Source of the DNA: Pseudomonadota bacterium
Lineage (GTDB): Bacteria; Pseudomonadota; Gammaproteobacteria; Burkholderiales; Thiobacteraceae
Assembly (NCBI GenBank): GCA_021812385.1
Contig: JAKANO010000002.1
Coordinates: 239,485 to 303,484, forward strand
Reading direction: 5' to 3'
DNA length: 64,000 nucleotides
The notes under the pieces were generated by a model. That model was not told the DNA's origin. It searched no databases and saw only the letters and a program-made list of their open reading frames with translations. The translations under genes were made by a program, and so were the position numbers. This document shows positions 1-11,886 of the stretch, piece after piece. Every line of letters starts with the position of its first letter. Position 1 is the stretch's first letter.

Positions 1-482
1 CCACAGCGGTCAGCGCATCCGCGACCCCGCCCACATCGGCCGTGACGCTCACTTACAATGCCGGCACCACGTCTTTTACCACCGTGTCGCAGGACCCTGC
101 CTGGAACAACCTGACCATTGCCTATACCGACCCAACGACGACGACCTTCTACGGTGTCTCGTTCACCATCAGCGGAACCCCGAGCAATAACGACAAGTTC
201 ACCATCAACAATGCGACCGATGCGGCCCTAGGCGGCATCGATACGGCCCTGAACAACGCATTGCGCGTTCAGTCCACCATCGGCTCCCGGCTGAATGAAT
301 TGGATTCGACTGAGACCACCAATCAAGATACGACACTGCAATACCAAACCAAGCTATCCAGTTTGCGCGACGTCGATTTGACCCGGGCTATTTCCGATCT
401 GACGCAGCAGCAAAATAGCCTGCAGGCGGCGCAAAAATCGTTTCTCTCGATCCAAGGCTTAAGCTTGTTTAAATTACTGTAA
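1..482 (+). CDS. flgL: Flagellar hook-associated protein FlgL, C-terminal part (5' end lies outside the window)
   Basis: Open frame runs in from the window start. The C-terminus (ALNNALRVQSTIGSRLNELDST...DLTRAISDLTQQQNSLQAAQKSFLSIQGLSLFKLL) has the flagellin/FlgL C-terminal helix pattern. Confidence 0.85.
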   Translation, partial: TAVSASATPPTSAVTLTYNAGTTSFTTVSQDPAWNNLTIAYTDPTTTTFYGVSFTISGTPSNNDKFTINNATDAALGGIDTALNNALRVQSTIGSRLNELDSTETTNQDTTLQYQTKLSSLRDVDLTRAISDLTQQQNSLQAAQKSFLSIQGLSLFKLL

Positions 483-503
483 AGGCGAAGTCGCCCTCGC
501 CTT
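480..503. terminator. Hairpin between convergent flgL and htpG
   Basis: taaaggcga-agtcgccc-tcgccttta inverted repeat between two convergent stop codons. Confidence 0.5.
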
Positions 504-515
504 TACCGACTACCG

Positions 516-2396
516 CTATCGGCCCGACAGCGCTAACATCAGGCCATTCAACTTCTTCACGAACCCGGCTGGATCCTCGAGTTGACCGCCTTCCGCCAGC
601 AAGGCCTGATCCAATAAAATCTGGCTCAAATCCCCAAAGCACCCCGCATCGGATTCCTCCTTCAGCATCGTGACCAAGGGGTGTTGCGGGTTTACTTCCA
701 GAATCGGCTTCGACAGCGGTACATTCTGTCCGGCAGCCTTTAGCATGCGCTCCAAATTCATGCCCATGCCTTGCGCATCGACCACCAAGCAGGCCGGAGA
801 GTCGGTTAAGCGATGCGATATCCGCACTTCCTTCACCTGCTCGCCCAGGCTCGCCAGCATTTTCGCCGTGAAGTCCTTGAAGGCATCGCTTTCCTGCTCG
901 CGCGCCTTTTTTTCCTCCACATCTTCCAGCGCACCCAGATCGAGTTCGCCCTTGGCGACGGATTGCAAGGATTTGCCTTCGAACTCAGGCAAGTTCGACA
1001 CCATCCACTCGTCGACGCGATCGCTCAACAACAGCACTTCGACGCCCTTTTTGCGGAAGATCTCCAGGTGCGGGCTATTTTTGGCGGCGGCAAAACTATC
1101 GGCGGTCACATAGTAGATTTTGTCCTGACCGTCTTTCATGCGCGCCACATAATCGGCGAGGGATGCTTGCTGCGTCTCGCTGTCATCCTGCGTGGTGGAA
1201 AAGCGCAGCAACTTTGCAATGCGCTCCTTGTTGGCAAAGTCCTCGCCCACGCCCTCTTTCAGCACGCGGCCGAATTCCTTCCAGCATTGCGCGTACTTCT
1301 CCGCATCGTTCGCGGCCATCTCTTCCAGCATGCCGAGCACCTTTTTGGTGGCGCCGGCGCGTATCGTGTCGATATCGCGGCTGTGCTGCAAAATTTCGCG
1401 CGAGACATTCAAGGGCAGATCATTGGAATCGATCACCCCGCGCACGAAGCGCAAATAATGCGGCATGAGCTTGTCGACATCTTCCATGATGAAGACACGC
1501 CGCACATAAAGCTTAATGCCGTGCTGCTGGTCGCGATCCCACAAATCGAACGGTGCGTGGCCAGGCACATATAGCAGCAAGGTATATTCCTGCTTGCCCT
1601 CGACCTTGCTATGCACATGCGCCAACGCCGGCTCGAAATCGTGCGCGACGTGTTTGTAGAACTCGGTGTACTGCTCCTCCGTAATCTCAGCCTTCGGGCG
1701 CGCCCACAAGGCATTGGCTTGGTTGATCGCTTCATCCGCGTCCTTGCCTTCCAAGCGCATCAAAATCGGCAGTGTGATATGGTCGGAGTACTTGCGCACG
1801 ATCGACTGCAAGCGCCAATCGGCCAGGAATTCGTCTTCGCCTTCGCGCAAATGCAAGATCACATCCGTGCCGTGACCGGGCTTCGTTACGGTTTCCAGCG
1901 TGTAGTCGCCCTCGCCTGCGGATTCCCAACTGACGCCATGCTCCGCTCCCAAACCGGCACGGCGCGTAATCAGCGTGACTTTATCGGCTACGATAAAAGC
2001 GGAGTAAAAACCGACGCCGAACTGTCCGATCAAATGCGCGTCCTTGGACTGATCGCCGGTGAGCCTATCCAAGAATTCGCGCGTGCCGGAACGCGCGATG
2101 GTGCCGATATGTTCGATCACCTCATTGCGCGACATGCCGACACCGTTATCGGAAATGGTGATGGTGCGCGCGTCCTTATCATAGGCGATACGAATTTTTA
2201 ATTCGGCGTCGCCTTCGTATAAGGCTGCATCCGATAAAGCCTCAAAGCGCAGTTTGTCGCAAGCATCGGAGGCATTCGAGATCAATTCACGCAAGAATAT
2301 TTCCTTGTTGCTGTACAAGGAATGAATCATCAAGCGCAACAGTTGCTTAACTTCGGCTTGAAAACCTAGGGTTTCTTTTTGGGTAGCAGTGGTCAT
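516..2396 (-). CDS. htpG: Molecular chaperone HtpG (Hsp90 family)
   Basis: 626 aa; [47 protein letters not shown] and [17 protein letters not shown] Hsp90 signatures. Confidence 0.98.
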   Translation of the reverse strand: MTTATQKETLGFQAEVKQLLRLMIHSLYSNKEIFLRELISNASDACDKLRFEALSDAALYEGDAELKIRIAYDKDARTITISDNGVGMSRNEVIEHIGTIARSGTREFLDRLTGDQSKDAHLIGQFGVGFYSAFIVADKVTLITRRAGLGAEHGVSWESAGEGDYTLETVTKPGHGTDVILHLREGEDEFLADWRLQSIVRKYSDHITLPILMRLEGKDADEAINQANALWARPKAEITEEQYTEFYKHVAHDFEPALAHVHSKVEGKQEYTLLLYVPGHAPFDLWDRDQQHGIKLYVRRVFIMEDVDKLMPHYLRFVRGVIDSNDLPLNVSREILQHSRDIDTIRAGATKKVLGMLEEMAANDAEKYAQCWKEFGRVLKEGVGEDFANKERIAKLLRFSTTQDDSETQQASLADYVARMKDGQDKIYYVTADSFAAAKNSPHLEIFRKKGVEVLLLSDRVDEWMVSNLPEFEGKSLQSVAKGELDLGALEDVEEKKAREQESDAFKDFTAKMLASLGEQVKEVRISHRLTDSPACLVVDAQGMGMNLERMLKAAGQNVPLSKPILEVNPQHPLVTMLKEESDAGCFGDLSQILLDQALLAEGGQLEDPAGFVKKLNGLMLALSGR

Positions 2397-2509
2397 GGTT
2401 TCCTCGACATAAAACAGAGTTGCAAATTATTGGGGCGGCAAGCTTACTTTTCAAGTGCTGTAAGCGCGGGGTAAAGACTTGGAAAACAAGGGCCTGCGGT
2501 AAGTCGTAT

Positions 2510-2947
2510 CTACTTCAAATTATTCAATTCGGCGCGCGACTGGGCCAGCGCTTTCTCGAGTTCCGCAACCTTGTCTTGATAGGGTTTGAGCCGATCCAGC
2601 ACGCTCTGATAGAAGACTTCAGTGCGCAAGCGAATGCCCTCCTGCTCGGCCAAATTTTTCTTGGCATCGGCTAAGGCCTGTTCTTGTTCCTTGATCTTGT
2701 TTTGCAATTCTTGGCGTTGTGCATCGGCTGGGTTCGGAGAAGGCGGCGTTGCCGGTCGCGTCACTGGCACCGCCGGCACAACGGTAATTTCTGCCGTGAC
2801 CGGGGTGCACTGCATATTGGGCTCGTTTTTTTCGCCGTAAATAATCCGGCCCGTCGCATCTTTGCATTTAAACACTTCAGCATGCACCGCAAACGCCAGG
2901 GCGAGCAACCCGAGCGCTAGCGGCAACGTGTAAAGCCTCCGGCTCAT
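2510..2947 (-). CDS. DUF4124 domain-containing protein with signal peptide
   Basis: Signal peptide followed by EVFKCKDATGRIIYGEKNEP (DUF4124-like), then a coiled-coil C-terminus. Confidence 0.75.
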   Translation of the reverse strand: MSRRLYTLPLALGLLALAFAVHAEVFKCKDATGRIIYGEKNEPNMQCTPVTAEITVVPAVPVTRPATPPSPNPADAQRQELQNKIKEQEQALADAKKNLAEQEGIRLRTEVFYQSVLDRLKPYQDKVAELEKALAQSRAELNNLK

Positions 2948-3642
2948 TTCGCTATGCCTTGCACGTCTTTAAGGGAAATCCTATGGTAATTTTCCGGCAA
3001 CTCGAAGGCCTTCGGCCGTACTGCGACATCCGCTTCGTAGTGCAATAAACGGCGCGAAAAGCCGCTGACGCGCACCTCGTCGAATGGCATGCCATATTTA
3101 AACCAATATTGCGGCGCCAAAATCAAGCGCGCTAAATCACAATCGTCGCGCTGATCCACCGGCGTCGCCAAATAAGTATTCGACTGCGTTGCCGCCATCA
3201 ACTCCTGGAACTCCAACAAGGCCTTTGCCACATCGGGAAGAAAGCGCTTGGAAGCAGCAATGCGCGAACACACCGTGCCATTCACAACCAAGTCCACGCG
3301 TATCTCCGAAGCCTTATTTTCTAAAATATCCTCCTTGATTTCCCATTTTTGCGGCGGCTTGACTTGCACGATGCCGGGCTCGAATACCAAGATTTCCTGC
3401 TTGTCGTTATTGACGCTGTAAACGCGCCGCTCCTTGCGGTCAAACAGCACAAAATCATCGCGATCACGCCCAAAGTCGAGGCGCAAATATCGAGCGGTGA
3501 CGAGGTAACGGGTGACATAGCCCCCGCCGGCCGCCTCTTGATCCATATAGTTGAGCTCGGTCATCCCGCCCAGGGCCAACACGGGGCTCGACCAAGCTGA
3601 GCCGAGCAGGGCCAGCAGCAAAATGTGACGTAGATATCTCAT
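2944..3642 (-). CDS. Conserved hypothetical exported protein
   Basis: 232 aa, N-terminal signal peptide, overlaps the neighbouring frame by 4 nt (operonic). Confidence 0.7.
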   Translation of the reverse strand: MRYLRHILLLALLGSAWSSPVLALGGMTELNYMDQEAAGGGYVTRYLVTARYLRLDFGRDRDDFVLFDRKERRVYSVNNDKQEILVFEPGIVQVKPPQKWEIKEDILENKASEIRVDLVVNGTVCSRIAASKRFLPDVAKALLEFQELMAATQSNTYLATPVDQRDDCDLARLILAPQYWFKYGMPFDEVRVSGFSRRLLHYEADVAVRPKAFELPENYHRISLKDVQGIAK

Positions 3643-4817
3643 GGCAATAGGTCGAATCCTCTTTGCAAATCGCGCTTAATATCTTCCACCGATTCCAGCC
3701 CGACCGCAATCCTGATCAGGCCGTCATTAATGCCTGCTGCTGCACGCTGCTCCGGCGTCAAGCGCCCATGCGTGGTACTGGCAGGATGCGTGATGGTGGT
3801 CTTGGTATCGCCCAGATTGGCGGTGATGGACAACAGTTGCGTGCTGTCGATCACCTTCCAGGCCGCCGGCTTGCCGCCCTTTACTTCGAACGACACGATG
3901 CCGCCGCCGGTTTTTTGCTGCCGCATTGCTAGTGCATGCTGCGGGTGAGACGGCAGGCCGGGATACAGCACGCGCGCAACTTGCGGCTGCGCCTCTAACC
4001 AGCTGGCCAATGCCAATGCACCGGCCGAATGCGCGTCCATGCGAATGCGCAGCGTTTCCAGCCCTTTCAAAAAGATCCAGGCATTGAATGCCGAGAGTGT
4101 TGGCCCGGCGGTGCGCAAGAATTGATACACTCCTTCCATCAAGGCCTTGCTGCCCAGCACCGCGCCGCCCAGCACGCGGCCTTGGCCGTCGATGTATTTG
4201 GTGGCGGAATGGATCACGATATCCGCACCCAAATCCAAAGGGCGTTGCAGCATCGGCGTGCAGAAACAATTGTCGACCGCGAGCCAGGCGTCATGCCGAT
4301 GCGCGATCTCGGCCAAGGCGGTGATATCGCACACTTCGGTCAGCGGATTGGAAGGCGTTTCGGCAAAGAACAGCTTGGTATTCGGTTTGCAAGCCGCTTC
4401 CCACTCGTCCACGTCGGTGGGCGAAACAAACGTCGTCTCGACACCAAAGCGCTTGAGAATATTGTTGAACAGTTGCACCGAAGCGCCAAATATCGCACGC
4501 GAGGCGACGATGTGGTCGCCCGCCGAAAGCAGACCCATCGCGCAAGCGAGAATCGCCGACATACCGGACGCCGTGGCCACGCAATACTCCGCGCCTTCCA
4601 AAGCCGCAAGGCGCTCCTGGAACATACTCACCGTGGGGTTGGTGAAGCGCGCATAGATATTGCCGGGTTCCTCGCCGATAAAGCGCTTGGCTGCCTGCTC
4701 CGCCGAATCGAAGACGAAGCTCGATGTTAAAAACAAAGCTTCGGAATGCTCATGAAACTGGCTGCGCTGTATGCCGGCGCGCACCGCCAAAGTATCCAAA
4801 TCATATTTATCAGTCAT
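3639..4817 (-). CDS. metZ: O-succinylhomoserine sulfhydrylase (Cys/Met metabolism PLP enzyme)
   Basis: MTDKYDLDTLAVRAGIQRSQFHEHSEALFLTSSFVFDSAEQAAKRF...HSATKYIDGQGRVLGGAVLG. Start moved to 4817 because the upstream part of the ORF covers the leader RNA. Confidence 0.93.
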   Translation of the reverse strand: MTDKYDLDTLAVRAGIQRSQFHEHSEALFLTSSFVFDSAEQAAKRFIGEEPGNIYARFTNPTVSMFQERLAALEGAEYCVATASGMSAILACAMGLLSAGDHIVASRAIFGASVQLFNNILKRFGVETTFVSPTDVDEWEAACKPNTKLFFAETPSNPLTEVCDITALAEIAHRHDAWLAVDNCFCTPMLQRPLDLGADIVIHSATKYIDGQGRVLGGAVLGSKALMEGVYQFLRTAGPTLSAFNAWIFLKGLETLRIRMDAHSAGALALASWLEAQPQVARVLYPGLPSHPQHALAMRQQKTGGGIVSFEVKGGKPAAWKVIDSTQLLSITANLGDTKTTITHPASTTHGRLTPEQRAAAGINDGLIRIAVGLESVEDIKRDLQRGFDLLP

Positions 4818-4867
4818 GCTGGTTTCCTTATTTGGCCCCTCACGGGCTAGATCAAATAGACCGGGCA

Positions 4868-4903
4868 TAAAAAAACCCGGACAGCCAAAGCTAAACCGGG
4901 TTT
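4868..4903 (-). terminator. Rho-independent terminator in the metZ leader
   Basis: On the minus strand, aaacccggtttagctttggctgtccgggttttttta: a GC stem followed by a T run, immediately 3' of the aptamer. Confidence 0.8.
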
Positions 4904-4957
4904 CCCTCACTTTAGCTGGATTTATTACGCGCCCGCAAGCTGATTCAAATCGGCGCA
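4904..4957 (-). promoter_or_regulatory. SAM-II (metA/SAM-alpha) riboswitch aptamer
   Basis: Minus strand TGCGCCGATTTGAATCAGCTTGCGGGCGCGTAATAAATCCAGCTAAAGTGAGGG. It carries the GCGCC/GGCGC P1 stem, GAUUU-GA, CUUGC, (G)UAAUAAA and GCUAAA elements typical of SAM-II, located directly upstream of metZ. Confidence 0.82.
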
Positions 4958-5008
4958 AAACATGTTTATAAATTACGCGACAATTTCCATGGCGTCAAGA
5001 CAGAAAAA

Positions 5009-5308
5009 TTACGCCGCGACTTTTAGCGGTTCGATCTTCGCCACCGCACGTTTTAGCGATTTCTCAGCTTGCCATAAATCGTAGTTGGCTTGCATGTGCA
5101 ACCAGGATTCAGCGTTGCCGCCAAGCGCGGCGGTGATTCGCACGGCCATATCGGCACTAATACCCGCCTTGCCGTTGAGCACGCGGGAAAGAGCAACGCG
5201 CGTCACGCCGATCCGCTTAGCGAACTCTGTCACGGTAATTCCGGTGTCCGTAAAAACGCCATCCCGAAGAACTTCGCCAGGATGTGGCGGGTTATGCATT
5301 CTGCTCAT
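5009..5308 (-). CDS. higA: HigA-family addiction-module antitoxin (HTH)
   Basis: NPPHPGEVLRDGVFTDTGITVTEFAKRIGVTRVALSRVLNGKAGISADMAVRITAALG. Confidence 0.92.
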   Translation of the reverse strand: MSRMHNPPHPGEVLRDGVFTDTGITVTEFAKRIGVTRVALSRVLNGKAGISADMAVRITAALGGNAESWLHMQANYDLWQAEKSLKRAVAKIEPLKVAA

Positions 5309-5320
5309 ACTGCCCTCTTC

Positions 5321-5599
5321 TCAATGATAGTCTTGGTAGTCAACGAGTACCACATCGCCGCCCTCGAAAGAAAAAGTCATTCTCCAATTACCATTAACTG
5401 ACACAGCCCAATACCCCCTCAAGTCTCCTGTCAGCGGGTGCAACCTCCACCCAGGCAAATCCATATCCTTTGGTGATTTTGCGGTATCCAACTTACCTAG
5501 CTGCAACCGCAACCGCTTAGCATGGGATGGCTGAATCCCGGCTTTAATGCCCGCCTTAAAGAAATCCTCAATACCCTTGTGCCGAAATGATTTAATCAC
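5321..5599 (-). CDS. higB: HigB/RelE-family toxin
   Basis: MIKSFRHKGIEDFFKAGIKAGIQPSHAKRLRLQLGKLDTAKSPKDMDLPGWRLHPLTGDLRGYWAVSVNGNWRMTFSFEGGDVVLVDYQDYH; directly upstream of higA. Confidence 0.93.
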   Translation of the reverse strand: MIKSFRHKGIEDFFKAGIKAGIQPSHAKRLRLQLGKLDTAKSPKDMDLPGWRLHPLTGDLRGYWAVSVNGNWRMTFSFEGGDVVLVDYQDYH

Positions 5600-5605
5600 G
5601 ATTAA

Positions 5606-5628
5606 ACTGTATATCGTGTATATACAGT
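5606..5628. promoter_or_regulatory. Palindromic operator, probable HigA/HigBA autoregulation site
   Basis: actgtatat-cgtgt-atatacagt: perfect 9-bp inverted repeat just upstream of the higB start. Confidence 0.75.
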
Positions 5629-5728
5629 TGTCAATTTAGCGAAGCTGCTTTAGCGAATCTTTTGAGAAAAAATGTGGCGGGGATGCGATGAACCAAGTCC
5701 TTATTCTTCCGGCGTTTGTTGCTAGTTG

Positions 5729-6073
5729 CTAGCGTTGCTGCTTCTTTGCATATGCAACTGCGTCTTCCAATCTTTCATATTTGTACCCAGCATAAACATA
5801 CTTATCAGCATCCATCGTAATGCCGTACTTTTCTATAAGATCATTCGGATTTGTCATTTTGCCAGAGTCTACAGCAGCAATATCTGATGGGGGGCTATTC
5901 ACACTTGCTTGGATTGAGGCACTCCCTAGGAGGTGTTTAATGGAATTTTCTGTTGTTGTATTAAGTTTCTTCAACTCTTTGTAGATCTTATTCAAGCGCC
6001 AATCGACAAGAAAGATAAAAATGGCAATGAAACAGAAGAATAGAAACCCTATTATGCTTGTCAGAAAATCCAC
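5729..6073 (-). CDS. Hypothetical protein with one N-terminal transmembrane segment
   Basis: 114 aa ORF; N-terminus MDFLTSIIGFLFFCFIAIFIFLVDWRL; lies in lower-GC DNA. Confidence 0.55.
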   Translation of the reverse strand: MDFLTSIIGFLFFCFIAIFIFLVDWRLNKIYKELKKLNTTTENSIKHLLGSASIQASVNSPPSDIAAVDSGKMTNPNDLIEKYGITMDADKYVYAGYKYERLEDAVAYAKKQQR

Positions 6074-6174
6074 ACGAAGCCCCCAACCGATTAATATCTC
6101 GCTATCAAAACAATACGTTAACAGAGAAATCTAGGTTACGCAGAGCAGCAGACCTTTACATAGCACTATCAAAC

Positions 6175-7689
<1,515 letters not shown>

Positions 7690-7697
7690 AATTCACC

Positions 7698-8189
7698 TTA
7701 GTTGTAATTCAACCGCTTCTTTAGCTCCGCAGGCAGCCAAGGTCTTGCTTGCATGACCAGGGCCTCCAGGGGCGAACTCAACATCGCATTCTTCCATATC
7801 GGCTGTTTAGGTAGATTGGTTAAGCCCGACAACAATACCAGCACCAGCACAATAATCATCCCGCGCGCAAAACCAAAAAATGCACCGAGCAAACGATCCC
7901 AAGGGCCTACGCCAATGACCTTTAAAAATTGGCTCACGGTAATCGCGAGCAAGGTCATCAACAGTAAAACCCCCAAAAACAACAACACAAATGCTGCTAA
8001 AAAGCGTAGTTCCGGCGTCGGAATGGCGGCGGGCAGCAGCGGCGCCAACGGGTCGGTAAATAAATTCGCCACCCAAAACGCGACCACCCATGCCAGCAAG
8101 GCCATCACCTCGCGCAAAAAACCGCGCATGACGCTTAATAAAATCGATACGCCGATAATTCCTAAAACTGCGTAATCGAAAACCGTCAT
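7698..8189 (-). CDS. cvpA: CvpA family membrane protein
   Basis: FDYAVLGIIGVSILLSVMRGFLREVMALLAWVVAFWVA; upstream of purF. Confidence 0.93.
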   Translation of the reverse strand: MTVFDYAVLGIIGVSILLSVMRGFLREVMALLAWVVAFWVANLFTDPLAPLLPAAIPTPELRFLAAFVLLFLGVLLLMTLLAITVSQFLKVIGVGPWDRLLGAFFGFARGMIIVLVLVLLSGLTNLPKQPIWKNAMLSSPLEALVMQARPWLPAELKKRLNYN

Positions 8190-8195
8190 GGCAAC

Positions 8196-8888
8196 TTAGG
8201 GAGTGTTGCCCATCACCACAAGTTTAGTATCCAGCGGCTTCACTTTTACGCGGATTTTTTCCGCATCCTCACGCGCCGCATAAGGGCCGCTGCGCACACG
8301 AATTTTATTCCCGGCAGACGTTTTAACCACCTCGGTAAAGGTATTGATGCCCTTTGCCTTTAATTCGGTTTGGCGCTGCTTGGCATTCTTTTGTTCTGAA
8401 AATGCGCCGTATTGCACAAAGTAGGTTTGCTTGGCAGTGGCGCTGGGCTTGGTCGCTGCGCTGGCCTTGGCTGGCTCACTAGCGGCCTTAACCGGAACGG
8501 CAGCCGGCTTCGCTGCTTCGGGCACAACCGCCTGGGGTTTTTCCTGTTTTACAGGCAACCCTACGGACGGATCTTGTGGCGCCTTAGCGCTGGGCTTAGC
8601 CTCTTCTTGGCCATTGGGCGTTGCTACTGCGGCAAGGCTCGATGCAGGTGCGGGCGTAATCGCCGATTCCACGCTCGGAGCAGGTGTAATCTTGGGCGCA
8701 TAGCCAGTGGCATCTTGCGCCGGAATACGAATTTCGATTTGCTGGGTTTCTTGCTGCGGCTTATTTTCCGGCAAAATCATGGGCACCACGGCAATGACCG
8801 TGACCACCAACACCACCGCACCGACTAAACGGCGGCGTGCGCGCCTTCTAAACAATATCTCTTCTTCTGTGTAATTAGGTGTCGCCAT
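8196..8888 (-). CDS. SPOR domain-containing protein (DedD-like)
   Basis: N-terminal transmembrane helix, Pro/Ala-rich linker, C-terminal TYFVQYGAFSEQKNAKQRQTELKAKGINTF...RVRSGPYAAREDAEKI SPOR repeat. Confidence 0.88.
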   Translation of the reverse strand: MATPNYTEEEILFRRRARRRLVGAVVLVVTVIAVVPMILPENKPQQETQQIEIRIPAQDATGYAPKITPAPSVESAITPAPASSLAAVATPNGQEEAKPSAKAPQDPSVGLPVKQEKPQAVVPEAAKPAAVPVKAASEPAKASAATKPSATAKQTYFVQYGAFSEQKNAKQRQTELKAKGINTFTEVVKTSAGNKIRVRSGPYAAREDAEKIRVKVKPLDTKLVVMGNTP

Positions 8889-8900
8889 GTCTTTTGCTCG

Positions 8901-10166
8901 CTATGTTTTTGCGCCGCGCGTGATGAGGGCTTCCGCCACAGTATGAAACGATCCGAAAACGCAAATTCTATCATCTTCACCCGCCTCGCGACAGGCGAAG
9001 CTGTAGGCCTGCGCAATGTCCGGGGCTAGGTGCAGCACCTGCTGGCCATTTTCTTCCAGCAAGCCCGCCAGCAGCGCTGCACTTGCACCGCGTGCGCCGC
9101 TCAGGCTAGCGACAACCCAGCCATCGATTTGGTCCTTGAGTGCCGCAATCACGCCGGCTATATCCTTGTCTTGGAGCATGCCAAATACGGCATAAGTTTT
9201 ACCGGCCACAAATTGCGCCCGCAGATTGTCGGCCAAGATCCTGGCTGCTTGCGGATTGTGCGCCACATCCAAGATCACCACCGGTTTGCCCGGCAGCACC
9301 TGAAAACGCCCCGGCAAGCGCGCACTGAGCAAACCGCCGCGCAGATGCGCCTGCGACACGGGCAAGCGTTCGCGCAAGCAATCCAATCCGGCAATGGCTG
9401 CTGCCGCATTCATCAATTGGTGTGCGCCACGCATCGTGGGAAAAGGCAAGGCTGAACGGGATCCGTTTGGCCCCCAAAATGTCCAGGATTCAGTTTCGCG
9501 CTGCACGCCGAAATCGCGCCCGAAGCGCAGCAATTGCGCGCCGCAATCGCTGGCAAATTGCAGCAAGCTGGCCGGTGGATCGGGATCAGCGCAAATCGCT
9601 GGTTTGTGGGCGCGAAAAATGCCGGCCTTCTCAAAGCCGATTTGTTCGCGTGTTTCCCCTAGATAATCCTGATGGTCGAGATCGACCGCGGTCACGATGG
9701 CGACTTCGGGATCGAACACATTCACCGCATCCAAACGCCCGCCCAAACCCACTTCCAAGATCGCCACATCGAGTTCGGCTTGGGCAAACGACCACACCGC
9801 GGCCAAAGTGCCGAACTCGAAATAGGTCAAGGCGATGTCGACGCGCGCCGCTTCCACCGCCGCAAATCCATCGCACAACATGGCATCGTCAAGCATGCGG
9901 CCATCGATGCGCACGCGCTCGTTATAGCGGATCAAATGCGGCGAGGTGTAGCAACCGACACGATAGCCCGCAGCGAGCAAGGTGGCTTCCAAAAATGCGC
10001 AGGTGGAACCTTTACCATTGGTGCCGCCCACAATCATGAGGGGAAATGCAGGATATAAGTTGAGCTTGGCCTGCACCGCGCGCACGCGATCGAGACCCAG
10101 CGCGATAGTTTTGGGATGCAAACGATCGAGGTGCGCTAGCCAATCCTCAAGCCGGAGGAGGTTCAC
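8901..10166 (-). CDS. folC: Bifunctional folylpolyglutamate synthase/dihydrofolate synthase
   Basis: PLMIVGGTNGKGSTCAFLEATLLAAGYRVGCYTSPHLIRYNERVRIDG. Confidence 0.95.
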   Translation of the reverse strand: MNLLRLEDWLAHLDRLHPKTIALGLDRVRAVQAKLNLYPAFPLMIVGGTNGKGSTCAFLEATLLAAGYRVGCYTSPHLIRYNERVRIDGRMLDDAMLCDGFAAVEAARVDIALTYFEFGTLAAVWSFAQAELDVAILEVGLGGRLDAVNVFDPEVAIVTAVDLDHQDYLGETREQIGFEKAGIFRAHKPAICADPDPPASLLQFASDCGAQLLRFGRDFGVQRETESWTFWGPNGSRSALPFPTMRGAHQLMNAAAAIAGLDCLRERLPVSQAHLRGGLLSARLPGRFQVLPGKPVVILDVAHNPQAARILADNLRAQFVAGKTYAVFGMLQDKDIAGVIAALKDQIDGWVVASLSGARGASAALLAGLLEENGQQVLHLAPDIAQAYSFACREAGEDDRICVFGSFHTVAEALITRGAKT

Positions 10167-10178
10167 GAAGTAATACGG

Positions 10179-11045
10179 TTAAGCCGCCGCCGCTTGCCGC
10201 ATCAGCAGCGTGATCAAATTAGCCAAACGCTCGCGCATATGCCGCCGATCGATAATCAGATCGACCGCGCCGTGCTCGAGCAAGAATTCAGCGCGCTGGA
10301 ATCCGTCTGGCAAGGTTTGACGCACGGTTTGTTCGATCACACGCGGTCCGGCAAAGCCGATCAAGGCGCCGGGCTCGGCGATATTGATATCCCCCAGCAT
10401 GGCGAAACTGGCAGAAACGCCGCCCATAGTGGGATCGGTTAACACCGAGATGTACGGCAGTTTGGCTGCGGCAAGTTGCGTCAAAGCGGCGCTGGTTTTA
10501 GCCATTTGCATCAAAGAGAACAGGCCTTCTTGCATGCGCGCGCCGCCGCTGGCGGAAAAACAAATGAAGGGCAGGTTTTGCTCGCAGCACAGCTGCACTC
10601 CTTCGGCAAAACGCTCGCCCACCACCGAACCCATGGAGCCGCCCATGAATTTAAATTCGAAGGCCGCGACCACCACCGGCAATTGCAGCACGCTGCCTTG
10701 CATCACCACCAGCGCATCGCTTTCACCGGTATCGGCTTGCGCGTCTTTGAGGCGATCCACATATTTACGCGTGTCTTTGAATTTCAAGCTGTCGATGGGC
10801 GAGATTTCGGCGCCGATCTCATAGCGCCCTTCCGGGTCGAGAAACAGATCGAGGCGCTCGCGCGCGGAAATCCGATTGTGATGGCTGCATTTGGGGCAGA
10901 CCTCAAGATTTTTTTCCAGATCGGCGTGATACAGCACGGCTTCGCAACGCGCGCACTTATGCCATAAACCTTCCGGCACATTTTTCTTGTTGCCTTCAGC
11001 TTTACGCTTGATTTTGGGGGGCAATAGCTTTTGGAACCAGCTCAT
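10179..11045 (-). CDS. accD: Acetyl-CoA carboxylase carboxyltransferase subunit beta
   Basis: Four-Cys zinc finger ([26 protein letters not shown]); [25 protein letters not shown]. Confidence 0.97.
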   Translation of the reverse strand: MSWFQKLLPPKIKRKAEGNKKNVPEGLWHKCARCEAVLYHADLEKNLEVCPKCSHHNRISARERLDLFLDPEGRYEIGAEISPIDSLKFKDTRKYVDRLKDAQADTGESDALVVMQGSVLQLPVVVAAFEFKFMGGSMGSVVGERFAEGVQLCCEQNLPFICFSASGGARMQEGLFSLMQMAKTSAALTQLAAAKLPYISVLTDPTMGGVSASFAMLGDINIAEPGALIGFAGPRVIEQTVRQTLPDGFQRAEFLLEHGAVDLIIDRRHMRERLANLITLLMRQAAAA

Positions 11046-11059
11046 ACGATGCTCCTAGG

Positions 11060-11857
11060 TTAGCTATCCATTGCGGTACGGATGGATTTTACCAGGCTCT
11101 CGACCCGAGCTACCACTGTCTCGGGGCTTGCATTTTCAATTTCTTGCACGATACGGCTGCCGATTACGACAGCATCGGCGAACTGTGACATGGCTTTCGC
11201 CATTGCCCCATCGCGAATGCCGAAGCCAACGCCGAGGGGCAAGCTGATCTGCTGCCGTAATTCGGCCAGACGCGCCTGCACTGCGGTTAAATCCAGATTT
11301 GCCGACCCGGTCACGCCTTTGAGCGAGACGTAATAAACGAAGCCGCGCGCGGCGCGCGCCACGGCGGCAACGCGCGCATTCACCGAGGTCGGCGCCAGCA
11401 GGAAAATCGGGTCCAGATCATGTTTTGTCAGGCACTCGAGAAACGCCGTGCACTCTTCCGGCGGATAATCCACGGTCAGCACGCCGTCCACGCCCGCTGC
11501 TTGCGCCTGCGTGGCAAATTTTTCGTAACCCATGGCCTCGATGGGATTGGCATACCCCATCAGCACTACCGGTGTCGCGCTATTGTCCTGGCGAAACTGT
11601 TTCACCATAGCGAGAATATCTTTCAGCCCGACATGGTTAGCCAAGGCGCGCTCGCTCGAACGCTGGATTGTCGGACCATCCGCCATCGGGTCGGAAAACG
11701 GCACGCCCAGCTCGATGATGTCGGCCCCGGCCGCGACCATCGCATGCATCATGGGCACCGTCAAAGCGGGCGCGGGATCGCCGGCGGTGAAAAAAGGGAT
11801 TAGCGCCTTTTTATTTTGTTGTTTTAATTGCGCGAAGCAAGTTGCGATACGAGACAT
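11060..11857 (-). CDS. trpA: Tryptophan synthase alpha subunit
   Basis: [54 protein letters not shown]. Confidence 0.97.
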   Translation of the reverse strand: MSRIATCFAQLKQQNKKALIPFFTAGDPAPALTVPMMHAMVAAGADIIELGVPFSDPMADGPTIQRSSERALANHVGLKDILAMVKQFRQDNSATPVVLMGYANPIEAMGYEKFATQAQAAGVDGVLTVDYPPEECTAFLECLTKHDLDPIFLLAPTSVNARVAAVARAARGFVYYVSLKGVTGSANLDLTAVQARLAELRQQISLPLGVGFGIRDGAMAKAMSQFADAVVIGSRIVQEIENASPETVVARVESLVKSIRTAMDS

Positions 11858-11886
11858 TGAAATCCTATCAAGAGCTTTTGCTACTT

